Shown: positions 47,001 through 62,294, counted from the stretch's first letter. The stretch is 64,000 nucleotides of DNA from Ophiodon elongatus (GCA_016806645.1 JACSYO010001856.1:400001-464000); one strand, 5' to 3'. The notes: generated by a model from the sequence alone, not told the origin. Program-made: numbers and translations.

Positions 47001-48850
47001 GCCCTGGTCACTGTTGCAGCTTCAGAATAATCTACTGTGACGCCTCACTGTTGAATGTTTTGAAATCATTTTTAAGGCTTTCTGCAGTCAGCACGGTTAT
47101 AGACAGCAATGCTCAGATATAAACTTGTAGAATATGACTAATGGTGGGGGATGCACATTTAAAAATGAAAGTAGATTTTTGCGTATTGTAAGAATTTATA
47201 TTGATGCAACTTTTCAATCTAGGAGGTCTAGATCGGGCAAATGTGAAGTAAGACAAAAAATGACAGGTCCACCTACAATTAGGAGATTTCATGATTAGAT
47301 ATGTGGATTGCAAAAAATGCATTAATTATATCCTGCATGGGCTGCAGTCTATTCTTTAGGATATGATTGGTTTTCTATGTGCATTATGGGTTTTTATACA
47401 TGTTAGCATGCTGATGTTCGCATTAAGCTCAAAACACAGCTGTGTCTAAGTACAGCCTCACAGAGCTGGTATCATGGCTGTGGACTCTTGGGGATAACGG
47501 GTCTTGTTTTGTATCATATAGATGGAGTTGTCACTTTGTGTCTGTATCTAGACCTCACTTCTTCCTTTGAATGTTTCTGGCACTCTTTTATAAACACTAT
47601 AAATAAAAATAAAAAAATGGAATCACTGATGATTCTTATCTTTAAAAAAAATCTATCTTGGTCTTGCTCAAAAGCTCATTAACATCAGCTATTGCAGGAA
47701 AATGTACGAGCACTTTTCTACCTCCTTGATACAAATATTTTGATATGGTTTTTGACTTGCGTCTCTAAATTTGAGGCTGCCACAGCGTCGCCACGCCGAG
47801 GGGGTCACATCGGTCAGATTATGTCTGGGAGAAAAAGGCAGCATCACAGGTAAAGACTCTGAAGAGCACAGCCTAAGCCAAATTAAAACCAGAAGGCCAG
47901 GGTGAGCCTCTTCGACCACAGTGACATAAATTACTGGGATTTACAAGATTTCTAAAACACTTTTAACAATACTCCCCTTTTAATGTTCTCTCTGTTTAAT
48001 AATGCACTTTAGGTTTTAAGAGCATGATAAACAAACCAATAATTCACTTTTTTATCATCTGAGGGTGAAGCCCTTCAGGACCTCGTTCTACAGCAGCGTT
48101 CAAAGGGCCCTCGAACGGATCAAATGAAGGGCTGTCGCAAGATGTTTTGGACAACGGTTGAGATCTTACTGGTGATCTCTTTGCTCTCTTGAGGATAAAA
48201 GTACACCGAAGTTCATCTTCCCAAGCACTGGGCAACATTTAAGAGGGACACTGATACTGAAAAAGAATGAAGACTATATTTTGTAAGAGAAGTTGTCGGC
48301 CAATGTCAAAGGATACAGCAGAGAGAGTCTTGGGTCATGTGGATGACACAGTGGTTATCAAACATAAAAGAAAAATGTGATGCCTCTATTTAAATCTGAG
48401 ATATGATATATAATGGCAGCAAGGAAATAGAAAAACTACTTCAAAACACTTATAGTGGAAGATTAAATAGTTTTCTTGGCATATGATATTAAAGTCAAAA
48501 CGCCTCCATTGCTCTTCGTGCAGCCATTTGCTTATGTGTCAGTGTGAGATCTGGAAAAGCTCACAGTAGCAGTTTTTAGTGTGTGAAGCTTCACAGGGTA
48601 AGTCAATGATTCTCCTGGCTGCCAAAACATATAAAGAAGACTCTCCAAGAGAGGGTTTCATAAATCCTGAAACAATAGAATTCAAAGATTACTAATCTTT
48701 CAGCAGGCAATGAATGTTATAATGTAGAAAATAAGGAGAAACATGTCACAAATGTCTTCCTATGAGGGACTATTGTCATAAATTTAAGCGTTCTGAGGAA
48801 GCAAGGTAGAAGACAACTGACGTCTGTGTTAGAGCGAGGACCTGGAACCG

Positions 48851-48918
<68 letters not shown>
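48851..48918. repeat. (CA)n microsatellite
   Basis: 34 uninterrupted AC units. Confidence 0.98.
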
Positions 48919-48920
<2 letters not shown>

Positions 48921-49514
48921 TACTCATTGAATGTACGCACGCACACACTCTACCTCACACACGCTACCACACATACTTACTCCAACCCACTACCAGCCAC
49001 CACAAATCATTGGACCATCTCATATAATCCTCCACCAGCCAGTGCCGCAGCATTAAACATCCAAACAAATTGTCCTTCGTCAAGTGCTCGCTGCAGGAAA
49101 AGATATAAAGCAAAAGCAGATAGCTGGGCAGGGCCAGGAGGATTGGATCTGGAGCGGTGGCAGCCCCTGTGTTGCTCCAAGAAACAGGACGATAATGTCT
49201 TGGCTGCTCTCAGACTGTCAGCCTGCATTATAACTGGTCTTTGCAACTTTTTGTGAAAGAGATTTCAGGGATAGCAGAGGCACGGAAGAGCCACTCGATA
49301 CGTTGGTTTATTGGAGTTGGATAAAGTAAACCCCCTGCAGTTGTTTAGAGATAATTTTACAATTCCCTTTTAAAGGTAGATACATATTAAAGATGCCATG
49401 CAGCAAGCTACCAGGATCATCACTTTTATGTAGACTTACAGTTTTTTAGCCTTGCTAGCGGTGTTTCTGTTGGAATGGCAATGTTTTGCTCCTGAAATAT
49501 CTCAAATAAACCAC

Positions 49515-49645
49515 TAAACCATAACATTCGGTCCATATATCCATGGTGTCCAGAAGATAAATCCCAATGAAGTTGGTGCTCTACGGACATTTCATCTAGC
49601 GCCAGTGAGGCTCATTTTTACACCTGCAAAACTTAACTAAGCTAA
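49515..49645. mobile_element. Fragment of interspersed teleost repeat (same broad class as 15.5 kb)
   Basis: CCATATATCCATGGTGTCCA, GAAGATAAATCCCAATGAAG and CATCTAGCGCCAGTGAGG follow the order of a common fish repeat in which such text precedes a gene-poor tail. The identification is by memory of the pattern. Confidence 0.45.
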
Positions 49646-51959
49646 GATGGCAAACAAAATACAAGTTTTGGTACAATGCCAAATATAAATGATACAGAAT
49701 ATTCAACAAATATAAATATCTAACAAATTGCAGCGTCTTTTACAAACTCTTATCTAGAAATGTTTACTATCATCCAATGTGATGAGGCTGTTTTCAACAG
49801 GTGTTTATTTCCATAGTGAAGATGTATCATCTCTTTTCAAGCATTTTGTTTGCCTTCCACTAAATAACATTTGAAGGTTTCTGAGGAAACAATGGGGTGT
49901 GGTCTCAACTTAGAAGAGCACAAACAGAAAGATTCTGTCTTTTAGTTAAGTAGATTTTATGTGTACAATTACACAAAAAGTAAATTCTGTAAATGTGAGG
50001 ACTTAGCGCATTGGTGGAGATTTAGAAAACAAGGCACAACTTAAAATGTGATTGTTTTCTTTTTGGATTTTCTCCAAAACAATGTATTTTTCTGGTTTTC
50101 CAGTGGAAATATAAATAGTTAGCTCAGTTTAAGAAGAAGGAGAATAAAACCCATAAAGGAACATTTAATCCCTCACCAAATCTGGAGATAAATGGTTATC
50201 ACTGACAGCGATGAACTGTAGGTTATGACGCATCACTGGACGGAAAGACATGATTGAATGGCTTCAGGTCCTTGTCTAGACACCTTGAACATCTTTTACA
50301 CTGAAATCTGAGATGTCTTAAGCAACGGACACCTTGACAAATATCAGCCCTGCAAGATTTTCCCCAACACTCACACACACACAGATCTCCATCATGGTCC
50401 ATGGTCAGGTTTCTGATAAGAGCCAGGGCAGAATGTATCTGGGAGATCTGAGAGATGCTGAAGGCTCTTGTGAAAAGGAAGCGAGACTTAAGCTGCTGTA
50501 GGGACTTATCTTTACAGTTTCCTATACCACCTACTGACAGATCCCGAGACTGTGTAAATTCCTCTGCTGCCTGAAGTGACTCCGAGCAGACAATGTGACG
50601 ACACTTTGTGTACTGATGTGTCCTATAACAAAGAGAACAGAGAACATTTTACAAGGAATGTGGGAGACAAAGACAAACACAGGCTTGACGTGTTGCAAAC
50701 TGTGTAAACCAATGAAGCATGCTTTATGCCCTCTCTATATAAGCTAGTTCTATGATTCATCCTGCAGGAGACATCAACATGTCATGCTTTTGATGCATTG
50801 GTCAACAACTTTGCTTTCATTTTATTTTAAAATTCTCAGAAACAAGTATCACATTTTACTTTGAAACATCCCAATTAAAAAGTGATGCAGTTTGTTTCCA
50901 AATCAGACAAGATTCCTTGAGGATGATCCACTATGTGAGGAACACCAGGGTTAGAAACACGGCCCAATGTTATTGTAGAAATGACGGTGTATAAGTCACT
51001 CCCGAGATGGCTTTTGTACTATTGGGAAGAGTTATTTATATCCGAAGAGCAGGGGGCATTTATCATCCAGGGTAGTGGTTCCCCTTCAAAGTTCTCCTTT
51101 TTATGACGTGCATTATTTCTCGTGCACATACATAAACAAAGCCAGGGCTGCCAGCACTGAATCAGCAGACTGTGTCACTGTGTGGCCCCTAGGTCAGGCC
51201 AGCTTTCTTGTGCCGCCAGTGCTTACATTAGCATGTGAAAGGCTAAAGCTGTTCCAAATATTCCCTCTAAACATTTAGCCTGACCGAACCTTGCATGGAA
51301 AAATTCCAGGGAGCGGGATGAATCTAGGGTGCAACGAGAGGATTTGAACTGCTAATAACATTTTGTCTTGATAAATCAATTAACACGATGATAAAATACA
51401 TGTTTAACTTACAGAAATAAGGATTTTCAAAATTTGCCATAAGAATTTAAGAAAAAACAGATTTTCTTTATATAAACAGTATAACGTTTTGAATTGGCCG
51501 TTAGTTTATATGTTTGCATCTTATTTCCAGATTTGCAATCTTCAAATGGATTTATACTACGTTCCACACGTTTTCTGCCAAGACAGCCTTCATCAGCCAA
51601 GTCGAGCCTGTCCATAATGTGGCAGGCAGGCAGGCACCAGCAGTCTGTGTTTACTTTAGAAGTGCCTGGAAATGAATTTCCCCACACTAGTCTCATTTGT
51701 CTTATCAATCTGTAAATGTGTTGCCTCGATGATGGAGGAACACATTTAAAACATTGAAAAAAGTGTTTCTCACATGTTCAACATTGCCCCCATTCCACTT
51801 TGACGCACAGTAGTAACCACTGAGGAGCAGCCAGAGGCGAAGAAACAGCATCCTGTGACTCGCAAGCACCCAAGTTTAGCCACCGCACATTTTTTTAAAT
51901 TAGCAGAGTGCGTCTGCTGGGGGTGACCATGGTGGAACATATAAATATTCAAAAGGCAC

Positions 51960-52330
51960 ATGTCGTATTCCCAGTCTGCTCATTCTGTTAACTCTTCCAC
52001 ACGGCAAGCTGAATCATCTGTCATTCACCCTAATTTAATCATCAGCCACTCTCATTCAATTATCCAATATAATATGCAAATTAGGCGAACAATGGCCAGC
52101 TCATGCTAATTATGTACATCACAATAATTAAATTGGATAGAAGTGGTGGAGGGGGACTGAACTATCATAAAATGGGGAGCAGATTCTTTAATTAAGGCTG
52201 CAATTTTTTTATTAGAATCTGTAATCTGCCCGTAAATTGTTGAATGGTGGCCATGCACAGGGGGGACATTACTCTTATTGGAAAGCGCTCCCTGAAGACT
52301 GGCTCAGGGAAGCACCGAGGGACGTGGCTC
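51960..52330. promoter_or_regulatory. Possible regulatory element with POU-SOX-POU motif cluster
   Basis: A perfect octamer ATGCAAAT lies at 52074-52081, a SOX-type AACAATGG at 52088-52095, and the octamer-like ATGCTAAT at 52103-52110. They are embedded in repeat-free sequence with further TAAT sites. It lies 12 kb downstream of isl2. Confidence 0.4.
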
Positions 52331-55300
52331 ATATCAAGGGCAAATCCAGATTCCCATTTATTATGGCAATCATCCTGGACTGTGAACAACTTTGCTCAAA
52401 AGACTGAAAACCATAAAGCCGATAATATACTAAAGACACAGACTGAGCAAAGCCAGTGCTTAAAATTTTGTTTTGTAGAACTACAAATACGACCAAATAA
52501 AGTTAATTAAATGTAACATCTTAAACACTCTAATCTTTGCAATATTTTCCGTGGTTCAAGATAGAGCAGTTAGTGGTCAGAAATACAGCGCTTTCCCAAA
52601 CCTATTGAATAATCTCAACTCTAATTAAAATCACTAGATTTTCACTCTGCAGTAAGGAGAAATAAATGATGTAAATTGTGTGTGCTGTGCCAAGGCGGCA
52701 GAGCATGCCTGGCAGCCAGTTAGACACAGAGAAACATCAACTCTAATCCTCTGCTCTGCTACTGCATGCATGCAGGCACCGCTGCCTCCCCACAACAGAC
52801 CAGCCATGTCCAGCAGCACAACTCAAAACAGTCTGCTGTGGGACACACAATGGCTCACTCAGAGGACTCAGCAGACAGCGAGCAGCAGGACCCTGGACGA
52901 GTTGCTGAAGCCACTGAAATATTTACAGAGGCGTGTTTTGTTGCTTTTGTGGCGATTGATTGAAGGGGGAGACCTCTGAGGCGGGCTCCTTCCCCGCTGA
53001 CAGTCTATCTGGCCCCTTGGTTAAAAGCGGAAGTCACTGGAAAGAAAAAAGGAAAACGCAGTGATAATTACAAATACAAATGATAAGTTTCTTTCGAAAT
53101 AATAATTTTCTCCCTGAATTTTTGTCCGTGTATTTATGGGCTTTCTTAAAGTGAAGAAATGTGCAGGGTTGTTTGAAGTTTGAAGATATTGATAAGAAAG
53201 CTTGAATCACGTATAATCCATCACCTTCTGTGCGGACAGACAACAACACCTCTGGTGTATCCTGCTCCGGCCTGACAGTATTTGTTAAACATGTCAGGGT
53301 GACAGAACAGCAGTAGGTCAGGAGCACTGTAGATTAAAGCGGGAGTAAGTTTGAGTGAGGATGTAGAGACATGTAAACTGACACATGACACAGTACACAG
53401 CGGTGATAGCCTGTCTTCTATCTCTTCCTCTTCTAATACATCTACTCTGAATGTGCATATAGGAGAAAGGCCATTGTTTACATTGTGCATCCTCTTTGTA
53501 GTACGTGATGTATATATTCTGAGTGTGTACAACTTCAATGCAATATTAACACAAAGTCATAATCAATCAGTTCTGTTCAATTTCACCATTGTTTGAAATA
53601 TTCCTATTTTGCGTGTTGTTAAGTGTTGGACTTGGATTAAAGCAAGATTGTTTTCTTGAGGAGCAGAGACTTTGAACTAAGTTAGTCAAAGAATAAAAAA
53701 GCAACTCTGATAAACATATAACCTACATTTTTGCCTCAACTGCTTGTTCCATGCATACTTAAAGAATTTCAGACTTTTAAACACCAGACACAAGATGTCT
53801 CCTACTTCACTAATAAATCAAGGTTCAGTATGTCTGTGCTCTGGAGGCTCTTTTCTTCTATAATAGATCACGATTGGGTTCCAAACTTAATCACGGTTGG
53901 ACTGTACGTACATGTACCCGATGTTTAAGGTGAGCACAGAGAAACTTAAGTCAATTAAGCTTACAAATTACCATTTTGTGACAGTGGAGAAGCTTGACTG
54001 CAACCCCCTCAACCTTCATTTCATCAATACACTTTGAAATACAGTAATGATACAAAATAACCTTTTAAAGAGTTAATGTTGCTTTGTTTTTCTGCAGATA
54101 TGCAATGCCTTTTAAACAGTTTGCTCACAAAGCGACTTAACAAAAACAATTTCAAGCATTTTACTGTGTCACAGCCCTATAAACACACACTAGACTAATA
54201 CGTCACACATGTTCAGATCCAGACAAAAATGTATTAAGAAATCCTTCATGAGTCAGTCCATTCTTATCTGTCACCTAATTTAGTGTTCACCAAACTCAGA
54301 TGTGTTTACCTTTGTCAACATGACGATTTCAGCATTCAGCATTAGTCAGAGGAGTTGTATATATTATAGTCAGTGATTCAGTGAACTTCTAAACCAGATT
54401 GCAGTTGCACTGCACATTCTACCTTAGTGTCACCTCTTTGAGCTGTGTACCAGAGAGTCTGAGTTACAGCAGGGAGGAAATCACAGTCGATTACCTCAGA
54501 TATAATCACACTAAAACACTGATATATGAGCTACTTCCCAGCTCTTATATCTCCTGTTTGTTTGTTTCTGGTTTACTGCCTATCTTTTGGATTTGTACCA
54601 TTATCTACAAAAGGGGAACTTTTCATTTCTGTTTTTTAAAAAGCTTCTCCTGAAGTACTCAAAGCACATGAAAGATAATACATACTCACATTACTTGGGA
54701 AAAAAAGAGAACATCTCGAGTCAATACATGAAAGCAAGCAGGTTGACTTAGCTTGGCTGGTGCCCTAACTACGCAATCTCTCGGCCCTGCCTTGTCTGTC
54801 CCCACGATGGATTAGCATGGGTCAAAGGTCACACCCGTTTATTCTCGCAGAGGAAACATCCTTTCCTAATGAAAGTTTAGCGCTACAATAAGAATGCTTT
54901 TCCCGAGTACTAGCACATCAGGATGCACCACGAGGTGAAGAACTGCCTGAATTATTGAAAAGCATGTTAATTAGAATGCTTTGATGAATGAACTGCTGTA
55001 ACGCGTGAGGTGCGGGTTAAATTATGTCGTAATATTGATGTTTTGACAGTCAACAATCGTGTTAATGAGGATTTAAATAAAAGTGACAATAGTGTTAGTA
55101 TTCAACATTGATTCATTAATTATTTTTGTGTCTATTTGTGTTGAAGACTTTAAAACATATTCAGAAATTTGATTTTGCGTAATCATGGTGTTGTTTGTTT
55201 TACTATTAACTTGCTCTATTAACTGTCAATGCCTTATTTAACCTCAATCATGTGTCACTTGGTTACATTTTTAGCTTCTGAAAAACAACCTGTTGTCCCA

Positions 55301-57039
55301 TATTGTGATTGTGGAATGACATGCTGGCATCACTGTGAGATGTGTTATGCAAAAAGCACAAACCAATGAACCAAACACATCTTCTGGACAAGTCATAAGC
55401 TTGTATTCTTACTTACCTTATGTTTAACCTTTGTAGCTGCATCTGCTTATGAAAAAAAACCTATACAGGAAAGGGATGAGCCAAAAAAAAAACTCTCTCC
55501 ACAATATGTATTACTCTAATATAATGTATTGGCTCTATAAATTCCATAGGTATTCCCTTTTGCAAATCATCATTGTCAAACTGACTCCGCAGTTTGCCAA
55601 AATGACGGACAGCCTGTCAGCCAGGCAAGGAAAAGATGTTAGATGTTGAATATCTGAGGTCTAGCTGTCAGAGTTTGCATACTGACAAGAAATCCTTGTT
55701 CCCAGATGAAAGTAAGGAATTCAAGCTGGACAAATTATGATTTGATTTAACACAATTATCTCTAATAAAGTAATTATGTAATTAGCCTCCAATCCCCAGT
55801 TCAACCCAATAAATGTTAAAGTTGTTCACAGCAGGTACACAAACAAACACAAATCTGTCTGATCCCTCAGAGTTCTGCAACTTAAACCCCTTTCAGGATT
55901 CATAATGAGTCAGCAAACATTTTCCTTACACATTTGCACCACTTTCCGCCCTAAATGAGAGAGCTGCACTTCCTCTCATAAATACCATGAGCAGGTATCT
56001 CTTACTCAGTGGTATGCTTAGCACAGGATGAAGACCTGTATGCCAATACCTCCACGGTGTAAGGGACTGATTGTGTGTGGGGTTGCCTGGTCACACTTAA
56101 TGCTGCACTGAGACACCTGAGCATGGAGGACGGCTATTGTGCATCAGCCAACGCTGCTCCATGGCTCTCCTGTCCTCTGGAAACCAAGGGAGGAAGGAGG
56201 AAGGAAGAAGGGAGGCTCATTCCCATCTCCTTCTAAAATCAATGCATCTCTTGGACACCGGAGGGTCAGGGCTGTCAAATGGCACTAGAGAGACACCATT
56301 AGGTCTCCTTGAGGTCATGTGTTACTTCTTGATGTACTCGTCTGAGACAGCACTAAAGACAAGTGTGCCTCTGTGCAGAAGGTAGCGTTTTAAGGATAGA
56401 TACACACCAGGGCAAGGGGACTAAATCTTGAGTAAATGTACAACAAAGTGCAGCCTTTCCTCTCCTTAAGCATTCCCAGACATTAAACTCTCTCATATTA
56501 TCCACGACTATAGGTTACATTTACTGGCTACTGTGCAAACTGCGGTTCTGGTGTGACTGTGAAATGAGTGAGGGAACAAACGGCAGGTTTCTCACACATA
56601 TTCAGTGACAGGCACACAGCCGATCAAACAGCTGGCTGTCATTAGAGCACAACAGCTGGGGTTGACATGGGCGCTGGCTGCAGCACACAGTCAGAGCGGA
56701 CCCTGATACAGACAGGAGTCACATCGATATGAGATATGACAAGCTGCTGGTACAGTTTCTGTTTTTGATTTATCAGTGATATACAGGGATTTACAAAGTG
56801 GTATATGCTATTGCACTAATCAGTGTTTTTTAACAGAATATCTAATGAATCTGCATTATCATTATTTCTTTTTGTTTTGCTGAAAACTTTGGTAATGTCA
56901 TGTCTTTGTATTTCTCAACAACTACTTCACACTCCCACTTACGCAAAAACGATTTTTCCAAGGATACTAGATGGAAGCTAGTTTTTAACTAATAGCGTCC
57001 ATTGTAATTAAAACAAAATATCATTGCTGATTAAGTTAA

Positions 57040-57480
57040 TATTTGCTCACTTCCCTTCTTGCCAAGAGTTCAATGTTTGATACCAATCTCATGTCTGCAA
57101 AATAAATATGAAGCTACAGTCAGCAGCCGGTTATCATAGCTTAGCATAAAGACTAAAGATGGGGAATCAGCTGGCCTGTCTACCAGCGCCCCTAAGCTTG
57201 CATATTATCTTCAGTGGTTACTAAATAAATATTTCAAGCTTGTTTAACCCCTACAAAAAGTGTAAAAAGTAAAAAATGTCATTTTATAATTTTATAGGGG
57301 GTTATATTTCTTTTTTGCAAATTCTCAGACTGGCTGTTTCACCCAGTTTCTCTCTGTTAAATGAGCTTAGCTCAGCTAACCTTTACATTTATAATACAGA
57401 CCTGAGAGCGGTATTAAACTTTTCATCTCACTAAATGCAAGTAAACGTATCTCCCAAAATATCAAACTATTCTTTGAAGT
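57040..57480. mobile_element. Inverted-repeat MITE of teleost type
   Basis: The left half (CATGTCTGCAAAATAAATAT, then CAGTCAGCAGCCGGTTATCA) and the right half (CAGACCTGAGAGCGGTATTA, then CGTATCTCCCAAAATATCAA) carry imperfect inverted copies of one terminal sequence. A fragment of the same family lies at 7963-7993. No coding frame. Confidence 0.6.
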
Positions 57481-59029
57481 ATTTTTAGCTGATGTTATGT
57501 ATCTACTTTGACTTAAGTTGTAGAAAAATATCTCAGAACTTAATTTGCATGGCACACTCATCTGTCTCTGAAAGTAAGTTCATGTTGAACAGATGAGAGG
57601 GCAGGCTCTCTTCAATTTGTTTGTTTTCCTCCGAGATTACTATCATCATCTCCTCACCACAGCAGCATAGCCTATACTCCCATCCTAACACTGATAAAAG
57701 CTCCTTGACCAACGTCACCACCTGAGTGTAAAAGCTGCAGCTTACACCTTTCATTCTGCCAATGAAAAAATAAATTCACCAAGTGACAGAGAGCGTTTGA
57801 CTGAAGGTGAGGAACTTGATAGTGCGAGAGGAAGTGGAGGGAGTTCTGATTGGGTTTGAAGTGATGCCAGCAAGCCATACTGGAAAGAGACAAGAAAGAA
57901 GCAGGGGAAAAAAGAGAATAGCCTTGGGAAAGACTTGTTAAGATTATGCTTCCAATATAGGTATATCTATATATTAAAAAAAAAGTTTAATAATATACTT
58001 TAATGGCGCACTTGCTAAACATAACAGCAAAGAACAGAGGAGAACATAGAAAGTGCCAAAACCTTCTCTAAAAAAGAAAAGTAAAATCCGCCCACAATAG
58101 CTGAGCTGAAATTCAATACACTGAGCTTTCAGGGAGAAGCCCACCATGACAATGCATTATTGTGATATCACAAATTTGTCTGGCACAGTGACAGGTCCAG
58201 AGAACATTCCCTCTCCGCCCACTGCAGTACAAATCACTGGTAATTGGCCCATTACTCTGTCACCAGGTCTGCTTCTGTAGAGCTCGTTGAGCCCCGGGAG
58301 GAACTGCTGCAGGGATCCGTCTCACCTTGTCTGAGTGACTCAGGTATGTCTATTCCAGAGGGACCGCAGCCCACTTCTCTTAAAGGATGTCCTGTAGAGA
58401 AAGCTGTCCATCACACAGACCCCCCAGTGTGACAAAATTCTGCCAGTCAGCTCTGGAAGCCCGAGCGGCATTCGATTTCTGCCGCTAAGAGCAATTAAAA
58501 CAGCTTTTCTTCGTCTTTCCCTATTCCAAAACAAGCCCACTCCTCTTTCACGTCTTTGTTGGCGCTGTCAGTCAGTGCAGACTTTACATATACCAGTAAT
58601 TACAATTTTAAACCGCTCACAACCTCCCTAGTGTGTCACATGTCACTTGGATTTAAGCTTGTTGTTATGACATTCTTCCCCTAAATGGCTCCACTAAGGC
58701 ATCTATTGTCAATTTGTCAGTCTTTGACTCTGGGCTCAACAGAACAGGGTGCATTTACCTGCAGTCATACTAGACCTTAAGGACATCAGGTCCAAGAGCA
58801 CTTTGCTTTACATACATCCCGACATCAGTTTCAAAGAGCTCTCTTATCTCAAAATACACAACTGCTCACATTTTCAAGCATTTTGACAGGTTTAAGATTA
58901 TGGTCATAGCGCTAAATATCATACATTTTCTGTGTTGGGTCATTTGGTTTGGTTCTCATTTGAAAAATCAACATCCTGCAGCCATTGCACAAAGACCATT
59001 GACGCATACTACAATTTTCCTGCCCACTT

Positions 59030-59890
59030 TTTAGGATTAGGATTGGGATTTTATTAGGATCCCTATTAGCTGATGCAAAACACCAGATACTTTTCCTGGG
59101 GTCTACACAAACCATAAGAAGATGACGATAAGTAGGACACTTACAGAAAAAACAACCAAATTATATTAAAATAAAAAAGTATAGCTCACAATATTCTTTT
59201 GCAAACATATTACTACACATATTCTTACTCATATCCACTCATATATATCATATATATCATATCATATATATCAAGCACTGAATAACTGAATAGAGTGCAG
59301 ATCTCTGCCAGGTGTGTCTGCAATGGCCACTGCTGTTATGTTTGATCAAACGAATATTAAAATAAAATAAATATAAATTATTGTATCATCAGCATACATG
59401 GACACACAAGGTTTTTTAAGACCAAGTGAAAGGGTATTAGTTAAATGAAAAAAAAAATAAAGGGCCAAGCAAACTTCCTTGTGGAATTCCATTCTCTACA
59501 TTTCCAGCATCTGAAATGCTTCCATGAAAGAAAACTCTATCTATAATAAGGCAGATGGAGTGAAACCATAACACATAGACCACATCAGACAATTATTTGT
59601 AATTTGTGTAAGCCTTGTGCATGTTGAGTGACCTTCCCTCTATTTGCGCTGGTAGTCACTTGCAAAATTGTTAACATATAAGTAACATTTTATCTGTTAA
59701 AATAAAAAAAATTAGTTTGCTAAGAACAGGTGACAAACTGATTGGTCGGCTGTTAGAGCCAGTAAAGGCAGCCCTAGCAATCTGGGATAGTGAAATAACT
59801 TTTAAATTCTCTCCAGGATTTGATAAAGATATGGCAAATAGAAGTGGCAATATGGTCTGCTTCCATCCTTAGTTGCTTTCCATCTAAGTT
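59030..59890 (-). mobile_element. Decayed LINE fragment with reverse-transcriptase motifs
   Basis: On the - strand, motifs appear in RT order. NSRPISLSPVLSK (about 59716-59754) corresponds to the usual RPISLL block, GIPQGSLLG (59464-59490) follows, and then YADDT (59382-59396), the catalytic motif. Motifs lie in different frames with stops between, so the copy is dead. The 3' tail near 59032-59100 (AGCTAATAGGGATCCTAATA read on -) is typical of teleost non-LTR elements. It resembles the Rex/L2/Jockey-like group; the exact family is not decided. Confidence 0.75.
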
Positions 59891-62294
59891 GTCAATACTA
59901 GTTTCTCATTATTCAAAGAGAGCAATATTTTTTCAACTCTTTTCTTCTTAATTTATAAAAATAACATATTTGGTTCATGCATTACATTTACTATTTGTTC
60001 CCAGCTAATCTTAGTTTTATACATTAATGTGTTTCTTATGGGGCAGTGCAGCTTTGTTTCCTGTAATTTACATAAAAAAGAATACAGTGAATTTCAATAC
60101 AGTGATAGTCTTTTCAATAACATATTAATAAATAAATCCCAAACTGTCAGATTCAGTGACATTATTTGAATGAAATAAGCTGAAATGTTTACTTGCATCA
60201 AGTTGAGAAGAAAACGGTGTCCTAAAGTCTTTCCTATGACATCACTGACTGAGCGATGAGTCACATCTGCTCTGAATCCAGCCCTGCAGAGCTGCTGCAT
60301 TTTGTTTATTGTGCATTAGAGCAGAATGGAAAATTATCTTTTTTAGCCTCTCAAATAATGGATGCCTGACCTTTGCTCAGTCCATTAAATTGAGAATAAT
60401 TTGATCTCTGAATAAATTTTAATGAACAAAGAGCAGACAATTACTTAATTGTAGCATTTTAAAAGGGACAATAGCTCTATCTTTGTGTTACCTAATAGCG
60501 TCTTAGTGACTGGCCGTGATCATTTCCACCACAGGGCACGACCAGAAGTCTCTGCCCCTGCCAACACCCGTGAAAAGTGGGCTCAATTAAAAGCCTTATA
60601 AATATTAAACACTATCTATCAGCAAGTTATTCATATAAATGATGTATCTGCTTGTAGACTATCAACATGTCTTCTGTAAATACAGCTCAGTCATGGAATC
60701 CTTGCTCTGCTGTAATTCCAGAGCCGTCCTGTTTTAAATGGGCTTGGGGCCAGCTCAGCACTTCGCCATACTAGCTAACAGAAAGGCGGCAGTAGGCCTA
60801 CTAATGTTTGGCTCTTGCTCCCATGGTAAGTGATCAGTTTCGTCAAAGCAGGGAAAACCCTGCACAAGGCTGATTCATCTGTCGCTAGAGTGGAGGAGGC
60901 CTGTGGAAAGACACAGAAGGCTTGGAAGGAATAATAAGACACTGAGGTGTTTGGTATTTCACAACTGCGAACTACACTTTTCAATGTTTAGTTTTAGATT
61001 GCAAGAAAAGCAATCTATTTTTGTCGTCTAAATTTGAATGAAATAAATATCAAAAGCGTTTTGTACCTTCTCGAAGATGATTAGTCTCAGAGAGAATCTG
61101 GCAGCATTGTACCATGAATAATAGCACATGTCTCTATATTATTCATCAGCTCTGGGCTAAAGTTGGTCACTAGAAGTTACGGTGACAGATGCTTTCTGGT
61201 CGAGTGCCAAACGCAGGCAAGTGAGAAGTCTCGGAAGTGTTTGCAGCGAGGTGTAAAGGAGCCCTGCAGGTCATGTTAGCCCTGTTCAGATAACCACGGC
61301 AAAACATCAGGGCTAACTAGGAAAGCTTTACAATGAGAAACCACTAGGTCTCAAAATTAACCCTTAAGTGTCTCAGCAGGACAATGTTGTAGTGTGTGGG
61401 AGAAGCATGTCAGTTAGATATGAAAGTGTGTGCGGGAAGGCCAGACATGAAGATGGATAAACAAAAACATACATGTAATTAAGCAATATAAGTGAGAGAA
61501 GAGGAAAATGGAGAATATAGAGCAAAAGAGGATGGACTAAAGTAAAATATATATATGCAAAACATTTGGGAAGGGTTCCAAGTTGTTTGGTTAGCTTTCG
61601 CAATTTCAGTTTTAAGAATGTTGTGTATTTACTCCACAAATGCACACCATACTAAAATCACTTGGTTTTTGAGTGTGGTTTTGATGAATGCTTTTGTCTC
61701 ACAAGACCGTGGAAGAACTGCAGGACAAGTAAAAAACAAAATTTAGGATTGTAGTGCAACAGCTTTGGTATTAACTTGGGGTTCTTCACTTGTTATTTAA
61801 ATTTCCAAAGTTGAAATATAGTTTGAAGTCAAAGGTTGATTTACATGCCTTCTTCATTTTCTGTTAGTACAAATTATACAGTACAATGGCAGTATTTTAT
61901 AGGTGTCTGGAATTAGTAAACACTTGTTATATTCGACTTTACTGTGAAGGTCTCATAGTCAGTGGCCGCACAGACTAGAAGTGAAACGGTCAAAGCCGTC
62001 TGATTTAAGTTTTCCTAATTCAAACCATATGTGTTGTATGCTTGAGAATGATTCTGACAAGTCTACAATGTTTAGTCTGCATGGTTCCGTTTACATGAAA
62101 ATGTGACAAATTCAACATCACTGCTGTCTTTCGATCAAGAGATAGGCTTTAAAAATAACACATTATTGCAATGTGTAACAAATTAAGTTATCATAGAAAA
62201 CAGAGCATTTCTGCAGTCATCATTAACATCTGTAAAGAGGTGAAAGCTCAATGCTCTTTTCAGGTACTAATGTGTGCCATGTTTTAGCTAGAAA

